Origin: Candidatus Dojkabacteria bacterium UBA2259
GTDB lineage: Bacteria > Patescibacteriota > Dojkabacteria > SC72
NCBI GenBank assembly: GCA_002347605.1
Contig: DDXN01000011.1
Span: forward strand, 1-31,350
DNA length: 31,350 nt
Direction of reading: 5' to 3'
Position numbers and translations under genes: made by a program. Within the stretch, counting starts at the first letter, position 1. Every line of letters starts with the position of its first letter. Of this stretch, positions 1 to 7,016 are shown in pieces. Under the pieces are notes generated by a model. The model saw only the letters and a list, made by a program, of their open reading frames with translations. It did no database searches and had not been told where the DNA came from.

Positions 1-282
1 TTTAAAGGTTGGAACCTAATAGGTATATACGGTACCAATGTTAAGAAATATACTGCTAAAACCATGTTACAAGACATAAATGCATACAAAAAAGTAGACT
101 TTAGTGCAGATAACGTAAGTAAATGGGAATCAGATACACAAATGTATGAAGGATATCAAATGATAAATGAAGAAGGTATTGAAAAAGAATACGGTTTTGA
201 TTTCCCAATTAATATACTAAATTCATACTTTGTAAAAGTACAGGACGGTATGGGTAATTGGCAACCAGAATTGGCTCAGTAA
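1..282 (+). CDS. C-terminal fragment of an unidentified, possibly surface protein
   Basis: The reading frame is open from the first base and ends at TAA 280-282, so this is the 3' end of a gene that begins upstream. The visible part is 93 residues. It starts with a WNLIGIYG stretch that resembles the short beta-strand openings of repeat domains in secreted bacterial proteins, and continues as a polar, aromatic-rich sequence ending in PELAQ. An internal ATG at 64 could start a 72-residue protein, but the frame continues upstream without a stop, so I read it as internal. No catalytic motif is visible. A terminator follows directly. The surface-protein idea is a weak inference. Confidence 0.55.
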   Translation, partial: FKGWNLIGIYGTNVKKYTAKTMLQDINAYKKVDFSADNVSKWESDTQMYEGYQMINEEGIEKEYGFDFPINILNSYFVKVQDGMGNWQPELAQ

Positions 283-290
283 AAATAATA

Positions 291-317
291 GGGGGAGTAA
301 AATCCCCCCTTTTATTT
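291..317. terminator. Bidirectional intrinsic terminator
   Basis: GGGGGA (291-296) pairs with TCCCCC (303-308) around a 6-nt loop and is followed by CTTTTATTT on the plus strand. On the minus strand the same stem is followed by a T-rich run (TATTATTTTT). It lies between the convergent ends of the 1-282 fragment and the membrane protein gene, so it can serve both. Confidence 0.85.
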
Positions 318-338
318 CCCATATATATTTCTTTTTAC

Positions 339-689
339 TTACCCTATCTCACTCATTACCTTAAGTGCAAATCCTGAAAGATATGGAATATCAAATCTCT
401 CTCCCTTTGATGTCTTAAGAAGACCTAATACAAATAATACTAATGAAAGTAGACCAACTAAGCTAGCAAGAATAGGTCCAATAAATGGAATAATCCAAAT
501 AATATATACAACGTTAAGAAATGCAAACTGAGTAGCATGATACCTAACAAATAGATCCTTCTTCTCCATAAACATTAGTATAAAGCCTACAAGAGGAATA
601 CATGCAAGTACAGCCATTGTTAAATTATCTCTGTTAAACTTGATCTCCTCTAATGTATAAATCTTTTTAGCTTTCTTCTCTTCTGCCAT
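339..689 (-). CDS. Small membrane protein, DUF4870/Tic20-like
   Basis: This is a 116-residue protein with a charged N-terminus (MAEEKKAKK, about residues 1-22) followed by three hydrophobic segments, roughly residues 23-41, 52-68 and 70-90, and a short tail. The order of a hydrophobic helix, a polar turn with FVRYHATQFA, then more helices resembles the DUF4870/Tic20-like family of small inner-membrane proteins, whose function is unclear. A TACTAT -10-like box lies 5 nt before the ATG, suggesting a leaderless transcript. The gene is divergent from lexA and shares the intergenic region with the GTATAC palindromes, so LexA could control it too; that is inference. Confidence 0.7.
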   Translation of the reverse strand: MAEEKKAKKIYTLEEIKFNRDNLTMAVLACIPLVGFILMFMEKKDLFVRYHATQFAFLNVVYIIWIIPFIGPILASLVGLLSLVLFVLGLLKTSKGERFDIPYLSGFALKVMSEIG

Positions 690-694
690 TTGAA

Positions 695-700
695 ATAGTA
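695..700 (-). promoter_or_regulatory. -10 box for the small membrane protein, leaderless type
   Basis: TACTAT on the minus strand ends 5 nt before the ATG at 689. The same arrangement recurs before map, the helicase gene and the exonuclease gene. Confidence 0.4.
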
Positions 701-745
701 AATAATTTAATGCTTAAGTATATACATATTAGAATAGGGATAACA

Positions 746-813
746 ATAGTATACTATAAGTAGTTGCAGAGTATACTTACAGTGGTATACTGGTATATTA
801 AAATGAGTATACT
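746..813. promoter_or_regulatory. Four GTATAC palindromes, candidate LexA operators
   Basis: The lexA upstream region holds ATAGTATACTAT (746-757), AGTATACT (770-777), GGTATACT (784-791) and AGTATACT (806-813). The centres are 22, 14 and 22 bp apart. The last copy contains TATACT, a good -10 box 6 nt before the lexA ATG at 820. An extended -10 TGGTATATT lies at 791-799 and a TGGTATACT at 783-791, so bound repressor would cover the promoter elements. LexA proteins bind palindromes and usually repress their own gene; assigning these sites to this LexA is inference from position and copy number. Confidence 0.7.
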
Positions 814-819
814 ACATAT

Positions 820-1470
820 ATGGATGAGAAATTGACAGATAGACAAGAGAAGGTACTAAGTACAATTAGGAACTTCTTTTTTGATAATGGATATGCCCCA
901 TCACTTACTGAATTACAGGGTATGCTCAAAATTTCAACTAAAAGGGGAGTTGTAAATCATTTAGAGGCTTTAGAAAAAAAGGGATATATAATTAGAACTA
1001 GTGAAGCGAGAGGTATTCAAATTATTGATGAAGCTAAAGAAGAGGTTTATGAATATCTAGTGGGTATACCAATATTAGGATATGCTAACGCAGGGACACC
1101 AATGGTTTTAGCTGATGAACAAAACTTGGGTATACTTCAGGTTGATAGGTCGTTAATTGGGAATAAAAAGAATCTTTTTGGACTAATAATAAAGGGAGAC
1201 TCCATGAATATGAGAAGTCTTGATGGAAAGCGTCTTGAAGAGGGGCATTACCTTGTTGTCCAAAAGGATAAGGAGTATGAAAATGGTGACGTAGTAGTTG
1301 CTATTGTTGATGGTTGTGCAACCGTAAAAAATATTAAGAAGGAGAAAGATATTGTGATTCTCTATCCTCAATCAAGTAACTCTCTACATAAACCAATCTA
1401 TTTGGATTCAAATAGTAACTCAATGATAAATGGAAAAGTAATAAAGGTGTTGGATAACCCAAATATATAG
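820..1470 (+). CDS. lexA: LexA-type SOS repressor
   Basis: This 216-residue protein has the full LexA layout. An N-terminal winged helix (about 1-67) carries the LTDRQEKVLSTI start and the GYAPSLTEL recognition region. A C-terminal S24 peptidase domain (about 80-212) has the self-cleavage site Ala91-Gly92 (NAGTP), the catalytic serine Ser128 in GDSM and the catalytic lysine Lys170 in ATVK. All elements for RecA-stimulated autocleavage are therefore present. The start ATG lies 6 nt after a TATACT -10 box with no Shine-Dalgarno site, so the mRNA is probably leaderless. Four palindromes upstream suggest autoregulation. The gene ends 3 bp from the convergent nrdG. Confidence 0.95.
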   Translation: MDEKLTDRQEKVLSTIRNFFFDNGYAPSLTELQGMLKISTKRGVVNHLEALEKKGYIIRTSEARGIQIIDEAKEEVYEYLVGIPILGYANAGTPMVLADEQNLGILQVDRSLIGNKKNLFGLIIKGDSMNMRSLDGKRLEEGHYLVVQKDKEYENGDVVVAIVDGCATVKNIKKEKDIVILYPQSSNSLHKPIYLDSNSNSMINGKVIKVLDNPNI

Positions 1471-1473
1471 TTT

Positions 1474-2166
1474 CTACCTTATCTGTACATCTTTAACATA
1501 CTCTTTCATTACTCTCTTTATTCTTCCTAACTCTTTCTCTGTAAAAGAGTTTGAGAAATTTAAAGATGGATTAATAGTTTTACCTGGTCTAAAGTTTTGT
1601 ATATAATATCTTTTACTTCCATTAATTAGCTCTCCAATTCCCCTTGCAGACTCAATGCTATGGATACCTTTAACATAGGTCGTTCTAAATTCATAATCTA
1701 GGGCTCTCTCCATTATTAATTTAATACTCTTAATAATTTCCTTGTATTTAATCTCTTCCTTTAGATTTTGAATATACAGCTCCTTTTCATATTTAATATC
1801 CATTGCCCAGTAATCAACAATATTTAAAGTTAAAAGTTTTTTAACTATCTTAGAGTTAGTACCATTTGTATCAAGTTTAACTAAATATCCAGTATCTTTT
1901 ATCTTTTGTATGAATGGAATTAGGTCTGGTTGAATAGTTGGCTCTCCACCAGTTATTACAACTGCATCTAAGAGATTCTTCCTCTCTTTTAAAAAGGACA
2001 GTATCTGTTCTTCTTTAACAATGGAAGATCTCTTACATGGATGTATAACTAATTCGGGATTATGACAGTATTCACACCTTAAATTACATCCATAGGTAAA
2101 TATCAAACAGGCAACCTTACCAGGATAATCTAATAGTGTTGATTTTTGGAATCCTGTAATTAACAT
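1474..2166 (-). CDS. nrdG: Anaerobic ribonucleotide reductase activating protein (radical SAM)
   Basis: This 230-residue radical-SAM protein has the CX3CX2C cluster motif CNLRCEYC starting near residue 27, a GGEPT SAM-binding motif near residue 74, and the N-terminal STLLDYPGKVACLIF pattern typical of the NrdG family that accompanies NrdD. It would use a reduced 4Fe-4S cluster and S-adenosylmethionine to place the glycyl radical on the reductase. It is the last gene of the nrdR-nrdD operon and begins 1 nt beyond the stop codon of the tiny glycyl-radical gene. That position fits, because the small protein would be its substrate. Confidence 0.93.
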   Translation of the reverse strand: MLITGFQKSTLLDYPGKVACLIFTYGCNLRCEYCHNPELVIHPCKRSSIVKEEQILSFLKERKNLLDAVVITGGEPTIQPDLIPFIQKIKDTGYLVKLDTNGTNSKIVKKLLTLNIVDYWAMDIKYEKELYIQNLKEEIKYKEIIKSIKLIMERALDYEFRTTYVKGIHSIESARGIGELINGSKRYYIQNFRPGKTINPSLNFSNSFTEKELGRIKRVMKEYVKDVQIR

Positions 2167-2304
2167 TTAAGCATGAAATACAACTCTGTCACCAAACTCT
2201 GCCTGTTTCCCGGGATTCCATTGTGAAACAGGTCTAATATATCCAACAACACGTGAATACACCTCACATCTTTGTCTTGTAACTGGTTCTTTTTTGTTTG
2301 TCAT
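2167..2304 (-). CDS. Stand-alone glycyl-radical domain of anaerobic ribonucleotide reductase
   Basis: A 45-residue ORF lies between nrdD and nrdG. It reads as the C-terminal glycyl-radical domain that normally ends NrdD: EVYSRVVGYIRPV around Gly21, then WNPGKQAEF. In the family the glycine of the RV-GY motif carries the radical made by NrdG. The nrdD product upstream stops after its zinc-ribbon cysteines and lacks this motif. The gene starts at ATG 2304, 17 nt after the nrdD TAA, in another frame, and an in-frame TAA inside the gap closes it upstream. One frameshift therefore cannot join the two. Its stop is immediately followed by the nrdG start. I infer that it is translated separately and completes NrdD in trans. 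Confidence 0.88.
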   Translation of the reverse strand: MTNKKEPVTRQRCEVYSRVVGYIRPVSQWNPGKQAEFGDRVVFHA

Positions 2305-2321
2305 ATATAAAAATTAAAAGA

Positions 2322-5300
2322 TTAAATAATTTCTTTAAATGGCTGACCATCAATATATCCTGATTCAGCATCACATTTTGGACAAAAGACATGCTCCCCA
2401 GATAGATACCCATGCTTAGGACACACACTAAAGGTCGGAGTAATTGAAAAGTAGGGGAGTTTGTAATTTTGAGCAACCTTTTTAACAAATGTACTTACAC
2501 TCTCTGATGAAGGCATCTTCTCTCCCAAAAAGACATGCAAAACTGTTCCTCCAGTATACATACATTGAAACTCATCTTGTAGGTCAAGAACTTGGAATAT
2601 ATCATCAGAAAAACCTACTGGAAGGTGTGAAGAATTAGTATAGTATGGAGCGTTACCCTTTCTTTTTCCAATATCAGAAGCAGCTATTATTGAATCCCCA
2701 TATTTCTTTTTGTCTGCTTTAGCAAACCTGTATGTCGTACTCTCACCTGGAGAAGCTTCTAGATTAAAAAGCTGATTAGTTTCAATTTGATAGGTCATTA
2801 ACTTCTCTCTCATATGATTCATTATCTCTAATGCAAAAGCCCTTCCCTTTTTAGAAGTAAGATCACTTTTAATATCAAAAAAATTAATCATTGCCTCATT
2901 AAGACCTAATATTCCAATTGTATTAAAATGATTTTTAAAGTACTCACCAAACCTCTCTTTCACATCCTTAAGATAGAATTTAGAGTATGGATACAAACCC
3001 CTATCCATATATTTTTCAATTAAAGCTCTTTTCACAGTTAAACTCTCCTTCGCAATATCCATTAACCTATCCAATCTCTTGTAGAAATCTTTTTTGTCTT
3101 TAGCCAAATACCCAATCCTAGGCATATTAATTGTTACAACCCCTATACTCCCTGTTAAAGGATTAGCACCAAATAGACCACCTCCTCTCTTTCTAAGCTC
3201 TCTGTTATCAAGTCTAAGTCTACAATTATGAGTTAAAATTCCAGTTGTACCAACAGTAAATATTGGTAAACCATTTTTAACTTCAAAACAGTATGCTGTA
3301 CTGTTTGATGTTTTCATAATATTTTTTATCTTTACCCATAACATACCATCTTTTTTAAACCAGAAATCTCCATACTTTTTCCTATCAAGTTTATATATTA
3401 ATACAGCATAATTAGTATCTTTCCCTAAACGATTATCCCTGTTATCTTCATATATTGCTGTGGTGGTACCCAGAGTAGCGGTCAACATATTTAATGATTC
3501 AACCATCCTCGTAGACGATGTATAAATCCTATTTCTATTACCTCCATCTGTAGCGAAGTGACCCTCAAGAACTCCTAGTCTAAATTCTTTTGAAGAGCTA
3601 AACAATCTTGCAGTATAACATTTGCTTTTTTCTTTACCACTTACATAGTCTTTACATAGACCGACAGCGGCCCTAGAATTAATCTTTAAGGTAAGAAGTT
3701 TTGTATCATCGTATTCCTTTATTGAATAATTCGCACCAAAGTATCTTTCAGATATATCGATTAACTTGATAACAACATCTTTTTTCTGTTCACAAGAAAG
3801 GGAAAATACAACAGTAGTATCTCGATCAAAAGAGCCATCTCCAGCAAAAGCACCAACAAAATATCCTAAATCCTTATTCCCACCGATTCCCTCATATGCA
3901 ATCAAAGAATAGGGGAGATACATATCTTTAGTAAGCTGTGAACCTACAAATTCCTTTATTTCTGATTTGTTATTTTCTAGAACAAAGTTAAGATGCTTTC
4001 TCGACATCTTAATAATATGATTGTTTGAAAGAGTAACTTTTATCATTTCTTGATTATCATATTTACTAAATTTCCCCTTCACAAATCTACCGTTGCTATA
4101 TATCTCATACTCCTTCTGTTTAGAATTACCTTCATAGATATTTCTAATATTTGAATATTCTAAACCTCTTCCTCTTGATGATTTAATTAATACTTTTTCA
4201 TCTCCAGCCAAAGGACACATAGATCTAGCATCATCAGGACTCATATCTGAATTAATAAAGTTAGAGAAGTATGGGATACCATACTTAGCAGTCATCTCCC
4301 ATAATGGTTTGTACTTAGGACTCTTCCAATCAAAATTCTTTGTTAAATTGTATGTTGGTATTGGATAGGAAAAGAGTCTACCCTGAGCATCACCCTCCAT
4401 CATAACTTCACAAAACGCTCTATTAATCATGTCCATTTCTTCTTGGAAATCTTGATATTTCTCTTTCTGAGGTTTACCACCAATAATGACATTCTCTTTT
4501 GCTAACATACCACTAGGAACTAAATCCATTGTCACATTTGTAAAAGGTGTATTCCCCGTTATGAATACTGTACCATTCCTTTTTGCAATAATAGTCTCAT
4601 TTTTGGTGTGTGGACACCAAATCACACCATTATATTTAACCTTTTTAATACTACTAACATATGTATTAGAATGTTTTACCAATCTTAAAACATGCAGAGT
4701 CTTTGTCCCAATTGTTGGTTTCCTAGTATTAACAGTAAACGCATATTGTGAATTTACAGCTAAAATTTGTAAACTGTCTAATATAGTGGAATCAGTAGTA
4801 GTTATCTTACAACCCTCATGACCATCCCCTTTGATGTATGTGTCTAGAAAGAGTCTGGATTGCCATAAATCTAAATTTAAAAGATAGAAAGGCAGAAATT
4901 TAATTGAATCTTTTCTACCAAACCATTTATGTACTACTCTCGAACTTTGGGCATCTAATCTTACTCTCTTAACAGCATTTCCCAAACCCTTTCTTTCAGA
5001 AATTGAATATTGTAAATTGAAATGATCTAATAGCGAGAGTATTTCACTGTATTTCTCTTTGTTTTTAATCTCTGATTGATAAATACTCACACGACTAGAA
5101 TGTCTGTATTTCCCATCTATCTCAATAGTACCCTCGCTAATTATCCAAGCCATTAATTTTATCTGTTCATCAGAAATATCATATCTTTTGTTTATATTCT
5201 CACCAGAGATAGGGACAATAATAGGGGATTTTAGTTTATTAACCTCTTCAATAGGTTGTAAAATATACCTTTCGCTATTAAATACTCTTCTTACAACTCT

Positions 5301-6338
5301 ATGCTTTGGTGAAATCAGTTGGTCTTGAATTCTGTTTTTTAAGTTATACATTACCCCTTTATGAATACCTTTGAAGACGGATGTAACTATTTGATCTTCT
5401 ATCTGATGGCTCTCGAGATTAAAAGTTTTAATAACTGAACCCCCATCAATTTCTTTGTAACCTTTCCAACCATTGGGAGTTAGAATTTGCGTGTCTTGTG
5501 AAACGCATTGACATCCAACCCTTGTAGGAACATTCATATTAAAAAGAAATTCTTGCATCTTCTGTTTGACATCCTTGTATGAGAGCTTGTCATATCTAAT
5601 AAAAGGAGCAAGAAGTGTATCAAAACTAGAGAAAGCCTGAGCCCCTGCAGCCTCATGCTGTAGGGTATACAAGAAATTAACACATTGACCTAATGCAGCA
5701 CCAAAGTGCTTCGCAGGAGCAGAAGATATCTTTCCAGGAACACCTGTAAAACCCTTAAGTAACAAATCCTTTAGATCCCAACCACAACAGTATGTAGCTA
5801 ACATACCTAAATCATGAATATGGAAATCTGCATTTATATGTGCATTTGAAATATGTTTAGGATAGGTAGAATACAACCAGTAATTAGCCTGTACACTTGA
5901 AGAAATATGATTATTTAACCCCTGCCAAGAGTATGCCATATTACTATTCTCTTTAACTCTCCAATCCTCTTCCCCAATATATCCTCTTACTAATTCTTCT
6001 GCATCTATGAGGGATTTAATATTCTTTACTTTGTTTCTCAATTGAACAAATAGCTCCAAAGCGATAGCGGTCTTACCATGGCCCATATCCTTCAAAGTCT
6101 CTTTTACCTCAGAAAAAATCTCTTCAGTTGTAATCTCTTCATCATTGGGATACTTCTTAATTAATCTCTTAACTACCTTGTCTGAAACCATTTGAGCTCT
6201 TTTCCTGTCATCACCACCAACACTTTCCGCAGCTTTAAATATGGAAGTAGTAATTCTTTCTTGGTCAAAACTTACTACTCTACCATCTCTTTTTCTTACT
6301 TTAAATCCTATTTTTGTATTTTTTTTACTACTGGGCAC
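2322..6338 (-). CDS. nrdD: Anaerobic ribonucleoside-triphosphate reductase with two inteins and no glycyl-radical domain
   Basis: The precursor is 1338 residues: an N-terminal ATP-cone (about 10-100), then the class III reductase barrel interrupted by inteins at 278-596 and 708-1038. Removing both leaves 688 residues. Family landmarks are HIHDLGMLATYCCGWDL (173-189), NVPTRVG before intein 1, TPFTN after it, CRLRLDNREL after intein 2, and a C-terminal zinc-ribbon (CPKHGY...CPKC, 1306-1322). The protein ends about 16 residues later without the expected radical glycine motif; that motif is encoded by the next ORF. NrdD reduces NTPs to dNTPs without oxygen. The gene starts 12 nt after nrdR stops and is co-transcribed with it. 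Confidence 0.95.
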   Translation of the reverse strand: MPSSKKNTKIGFKVRKRDGRVVSFDQERITTSIFKAAESVGGDDRKRAQMVSDKVVKRLIKKYPNDEEITTEEIFSEVKETLKDMGHGKTAIALELFVQLRNKVKNIKSLIDAEELVRGYIGEEDWRVKENSNMAYSWQGLNNHISSSVQANYWLYSTYPKHISNAHINADFHIHDLGMLATYCCGWDLKDLLLKGFTGVPGKISSAPAKHFGAALGQCVNFLYTLQHEAAGAQAFSSFDTLLAPFIRYDKLSYKDVKQKMQEFLFNMNVPTRVGCQCVSQDTQILTPNGWKGYKEIDGGSVIKTFNLESHQIEDQIVTSVFKGIHKGVMYNLKNRIQDQLISPKHRVVRRVFNSERYILQPIEEVNKLKSPIIVPISGENINKRYDISDEQIKLMAWIISEGTIEIDGKYRHSSRVSIYQSEIKNKEKYSEILSLLDHFNLQYSISERKGLGNAVKRVRLDAQSSRVVHKWFGRKDSIKFLPFYLLNLDLWQSRLFLDTYIKGDGHEGCKITTTDSTILDSLQILAVNSQYAFTVNTRKPTIGTKTLHVLRLVKHSNTYVSSIKKVKYNGVIWCPHTKNETIIAKRNGTVFITGNTPFTNVTMDLVPSGMLAKENVIIGGKPQKEKYQDFQEEMDMINRAFCEVMMEGDAQGRLFSYPIPTYNLTKNFDWKSPKYKPLWEMTAKYGIPYFSNFINSDMSPDDARSMCPLAGDEKVLIKSSRGRGLEYSNIRNIYEGNSKQKEYEIYSNGRFVKGKFSKYDNQEMIKVTLSNNHIIKMSRKHLNFVLENNKSEIKEFVGSQLTKDMYLPYSLIAYEGIGGNKDLGYFVGAFAGDGSFDRDTTVVFSLSCEQKKDVVIKLIDISERYFGANYSIKEYDDTKLLTLKINSRAAVGLCKDYVSGKEKSKCYTARLFSSSKEFRLGVLEGHFATDGGNRNRIYTSSTRMVESLNMLTATLGTTTAIYEDNRDNRLGKDTNYAVLIYKLDRKKYGDFWFKKDGMLWVKIKNIMKTSNSTAYCFEVKNGLPIFTVGTTGILTHNCRLRLDNRELRKRGGGLFGANPLTGSIGVVTINMPRIGYLAKDKKDFYKRLDRLMDIAKESLTVKRALIEKYMDRGLYPYSKFYLKDVKERFGEYFKNHFNTIGILGLNEAMINFFDIKSDLTSKKGRAFALEIMNHMREKLMTYQIETNQLFNLEASPGESTTYRFAKADKKKYGDSIIAASDIGKRKGNAPYYTNSSHLPVGFSDDIFQVLDLQDEFQCMYTGGTVLHVFLGEKMPSSESVSTFVKKVAQNYKLPYFSITPTFSVCPKHGYLSGEHVFCPKCDAESGYIDGQPFKEII
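3225..4217 (-). mobile_element. Intein 2 of NrdD with LAGLIDADG endonuclease
   Basis: Residues 708-1038 of the precursor (331 aa) form an intein. It starts at Cys708 (CPLAGDEKVLI), ends in the classic GILTHN and is followed by Cys1039 as the +1 residue. Two LAGLIDADG-type helices are visible, around FVGAFAGDGSFD (827-838) and VLEGHFATDGG (923-933). The host site is the conserved stretch RSM/CRLRLD, where family members, as I recall them, have two adjacent cysteines and the thiyl-radical cysteine. The N-junction gives one Cys after splicing; placing it one residue later would put Pro at intein position 1, which is not a usable nucleophile. Confidence 0.88.
4551..5507 (-). mobile_element. Intein 1 of NrdD with LAGLIDADG endonuclease
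   Basis: Residues 278-596 of the precursor (319 aa) interrupt the conserved NVPTRVGxQ/TPFTN stretch. The intein starts at Cys278 (CVSQDTQILTPNG) and ends in VFITGN, with Thr597 as the +1 residue. The penultimate residue is Gly595, where most inteins have His. Two endonuclease helices are visible, around LMAWIISEGTIE (395-406) and FLDTYIKGDGHE (497-508). It shares no obvious sequence with intein 2 beyond family motifs, so the two were probably acquired separately. Confidence 0.9.
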
Positions 6339-6350
6339 TGTAGCTTGTAA

Positions 6351-6794
6351 TTATATTAAATTCTCTAACTCTTTTTTTAAATCATTTATATTCTCGAAAT
6401 CTTTGTATACAGAGGCAAACCTCATGTATGCCAAAGGATCCAAACTCTTTAACCAATCTAAAACCATATTCCCAATCTCTACCGTTGAAATAGGGTTAGC
6501 ACTAACCATAGCCTTCCTTGTTACAACCTCACAAAACTCATCAATCTCCTCTTCAGACACTTTTTCGATATCAATTGCCTTTTTAATTCCTTTTCTTAAT
6601 TTTTCACAATCAAATTTTTCAAAAGTACCATTCTTTTTAATAACTACAACCTCAACCTTTTCTATTCTTTCATATGTTGTAAACCTTCTACCACACCTAA
6701 GACACTGCCTTCTCCTTCTTGTAGAGAAGTCATCAGTATTATCTCTTTTGTCTACTACTTTTGAGGTAGTACTTGCACAGTATGGACACCTCAT
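6351..6794 (-). CDS. nrdR: Transcriptional repressor NrdR
   Basis: This is a 147-residue protein, the usual NrdR length. It starts MRCPYC and has a zinc-ribbon with two CxxC pairs (residues 3-6 and 33-36, the latter CLRC), followed by GRRFTTYERIE and an ATP-cone domain (about 48-138). NrdR senses ATP/dATP and represses ribonucleotide reductase genes by binding paired NrdR boxes. Here it is the first gene of the operon, 12 nt before nrdD, and two matching boxes lie directly upstream of its start codon. That implies it controls both itself and the reductase. Confidence 0.96.
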   Translation of the reverse strand: MRCPYCASTTSKVVDKRDNTDDFSTRRRRQCLRCGRRFTTYERIEKVEVVVIKKNGTFEKFDCEKLRKGIKKAIDIEKVSEEEIDEFCEVVTRKAMVSANPISTVEIGNMVLDWLKSLDPLAYMRFASVYKDFENINDLKKELENLI

Positions 6795-6795
6795 T

Positions 6796-6843
6796 ACACA
6801 ACATGTTGTATTTAGTAGTCAAGATTAACGCAACAGATTGTGT
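6796..6843. promoter_or_regulatory. Tandem NrdR boxes
   Basis: Box 1 is ACACAACATGTTGTAT (6796-6811), with a perfect 12-bp palindromic core at 6798-6809. Box 2 is ACGCAACAGATTGTGT (6828-6843). Both fit the known 16-bp NrdR box pattern ACACWATATATWGTGT; box 2 matches at about 13 positions. Their starts are 32 bp apart, about three helical turns, as in known NrdR targets. Box 1 begins 2 bp from the nrdR ATG, so binding would block transcription start. Confidence 0.85.
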
Positions 6844-6853
6844 TCGTCAAAGT

Positions 6854-6924
6854 CCTGTAGTAGCTAAAAATTGAGTTATCAGCTACAAGATACAGTATCT
6901 TAACATTAGAGGTACTACTACAGG
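6854..6924. other. Structured intergenic element with 10-bp outer stem
   Basis: CCTGTAGTAG (6854-6863) and CTACTACAGG (6915-6924) are perfect inverted repeats. Inside lie AAGATACAGTATCTT (6887-6901), a 7-bp hairpin or palindrome, and GTAGCT (6860-6865) with AGCTAC (6881-6886), which would compete with the outer stem. As RNA this folds as a three-way junction or a two-state structure. It sits between the NrdR boxes and the nucleotidyltransferase gene. The rest of this 222-bp gap (6925-7016) is AT-rich with no gene seen. Function unknown. Confidence 0.5.
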
Positions 6925-7016
6925 TTGTATTATCAATCGCTATATATCTATAAATTATATATTGCAATATTCTAAGTATCATGTTTAAATGGTTAATAAC
7001 TTAAAAATATAGGGGT

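Noticed and set aside
2305..2340. Frameshift or sequencing error as the cause of the split NrdD
   Set aside because: The NrdD frame ends in TAA before the gap and the small ORF frame has its own TAA within the gap, so a single indel cannot fuse them; the small ORF also has its own ATG and abuts nrdG.
4486..4821. Plus-strand ORF of 111 residues within nrdD
   Set aside because: It is antisense to conserved NrdD and intein 1 sequence and has no recognisable domain.
6854..6924. tRNA gene
   Set aside because: The 71-nt size and outer stem are suggestive, but there is no T-loop GTTCRA, and the central hairpin has no T at position 33 of an anticodon loop.
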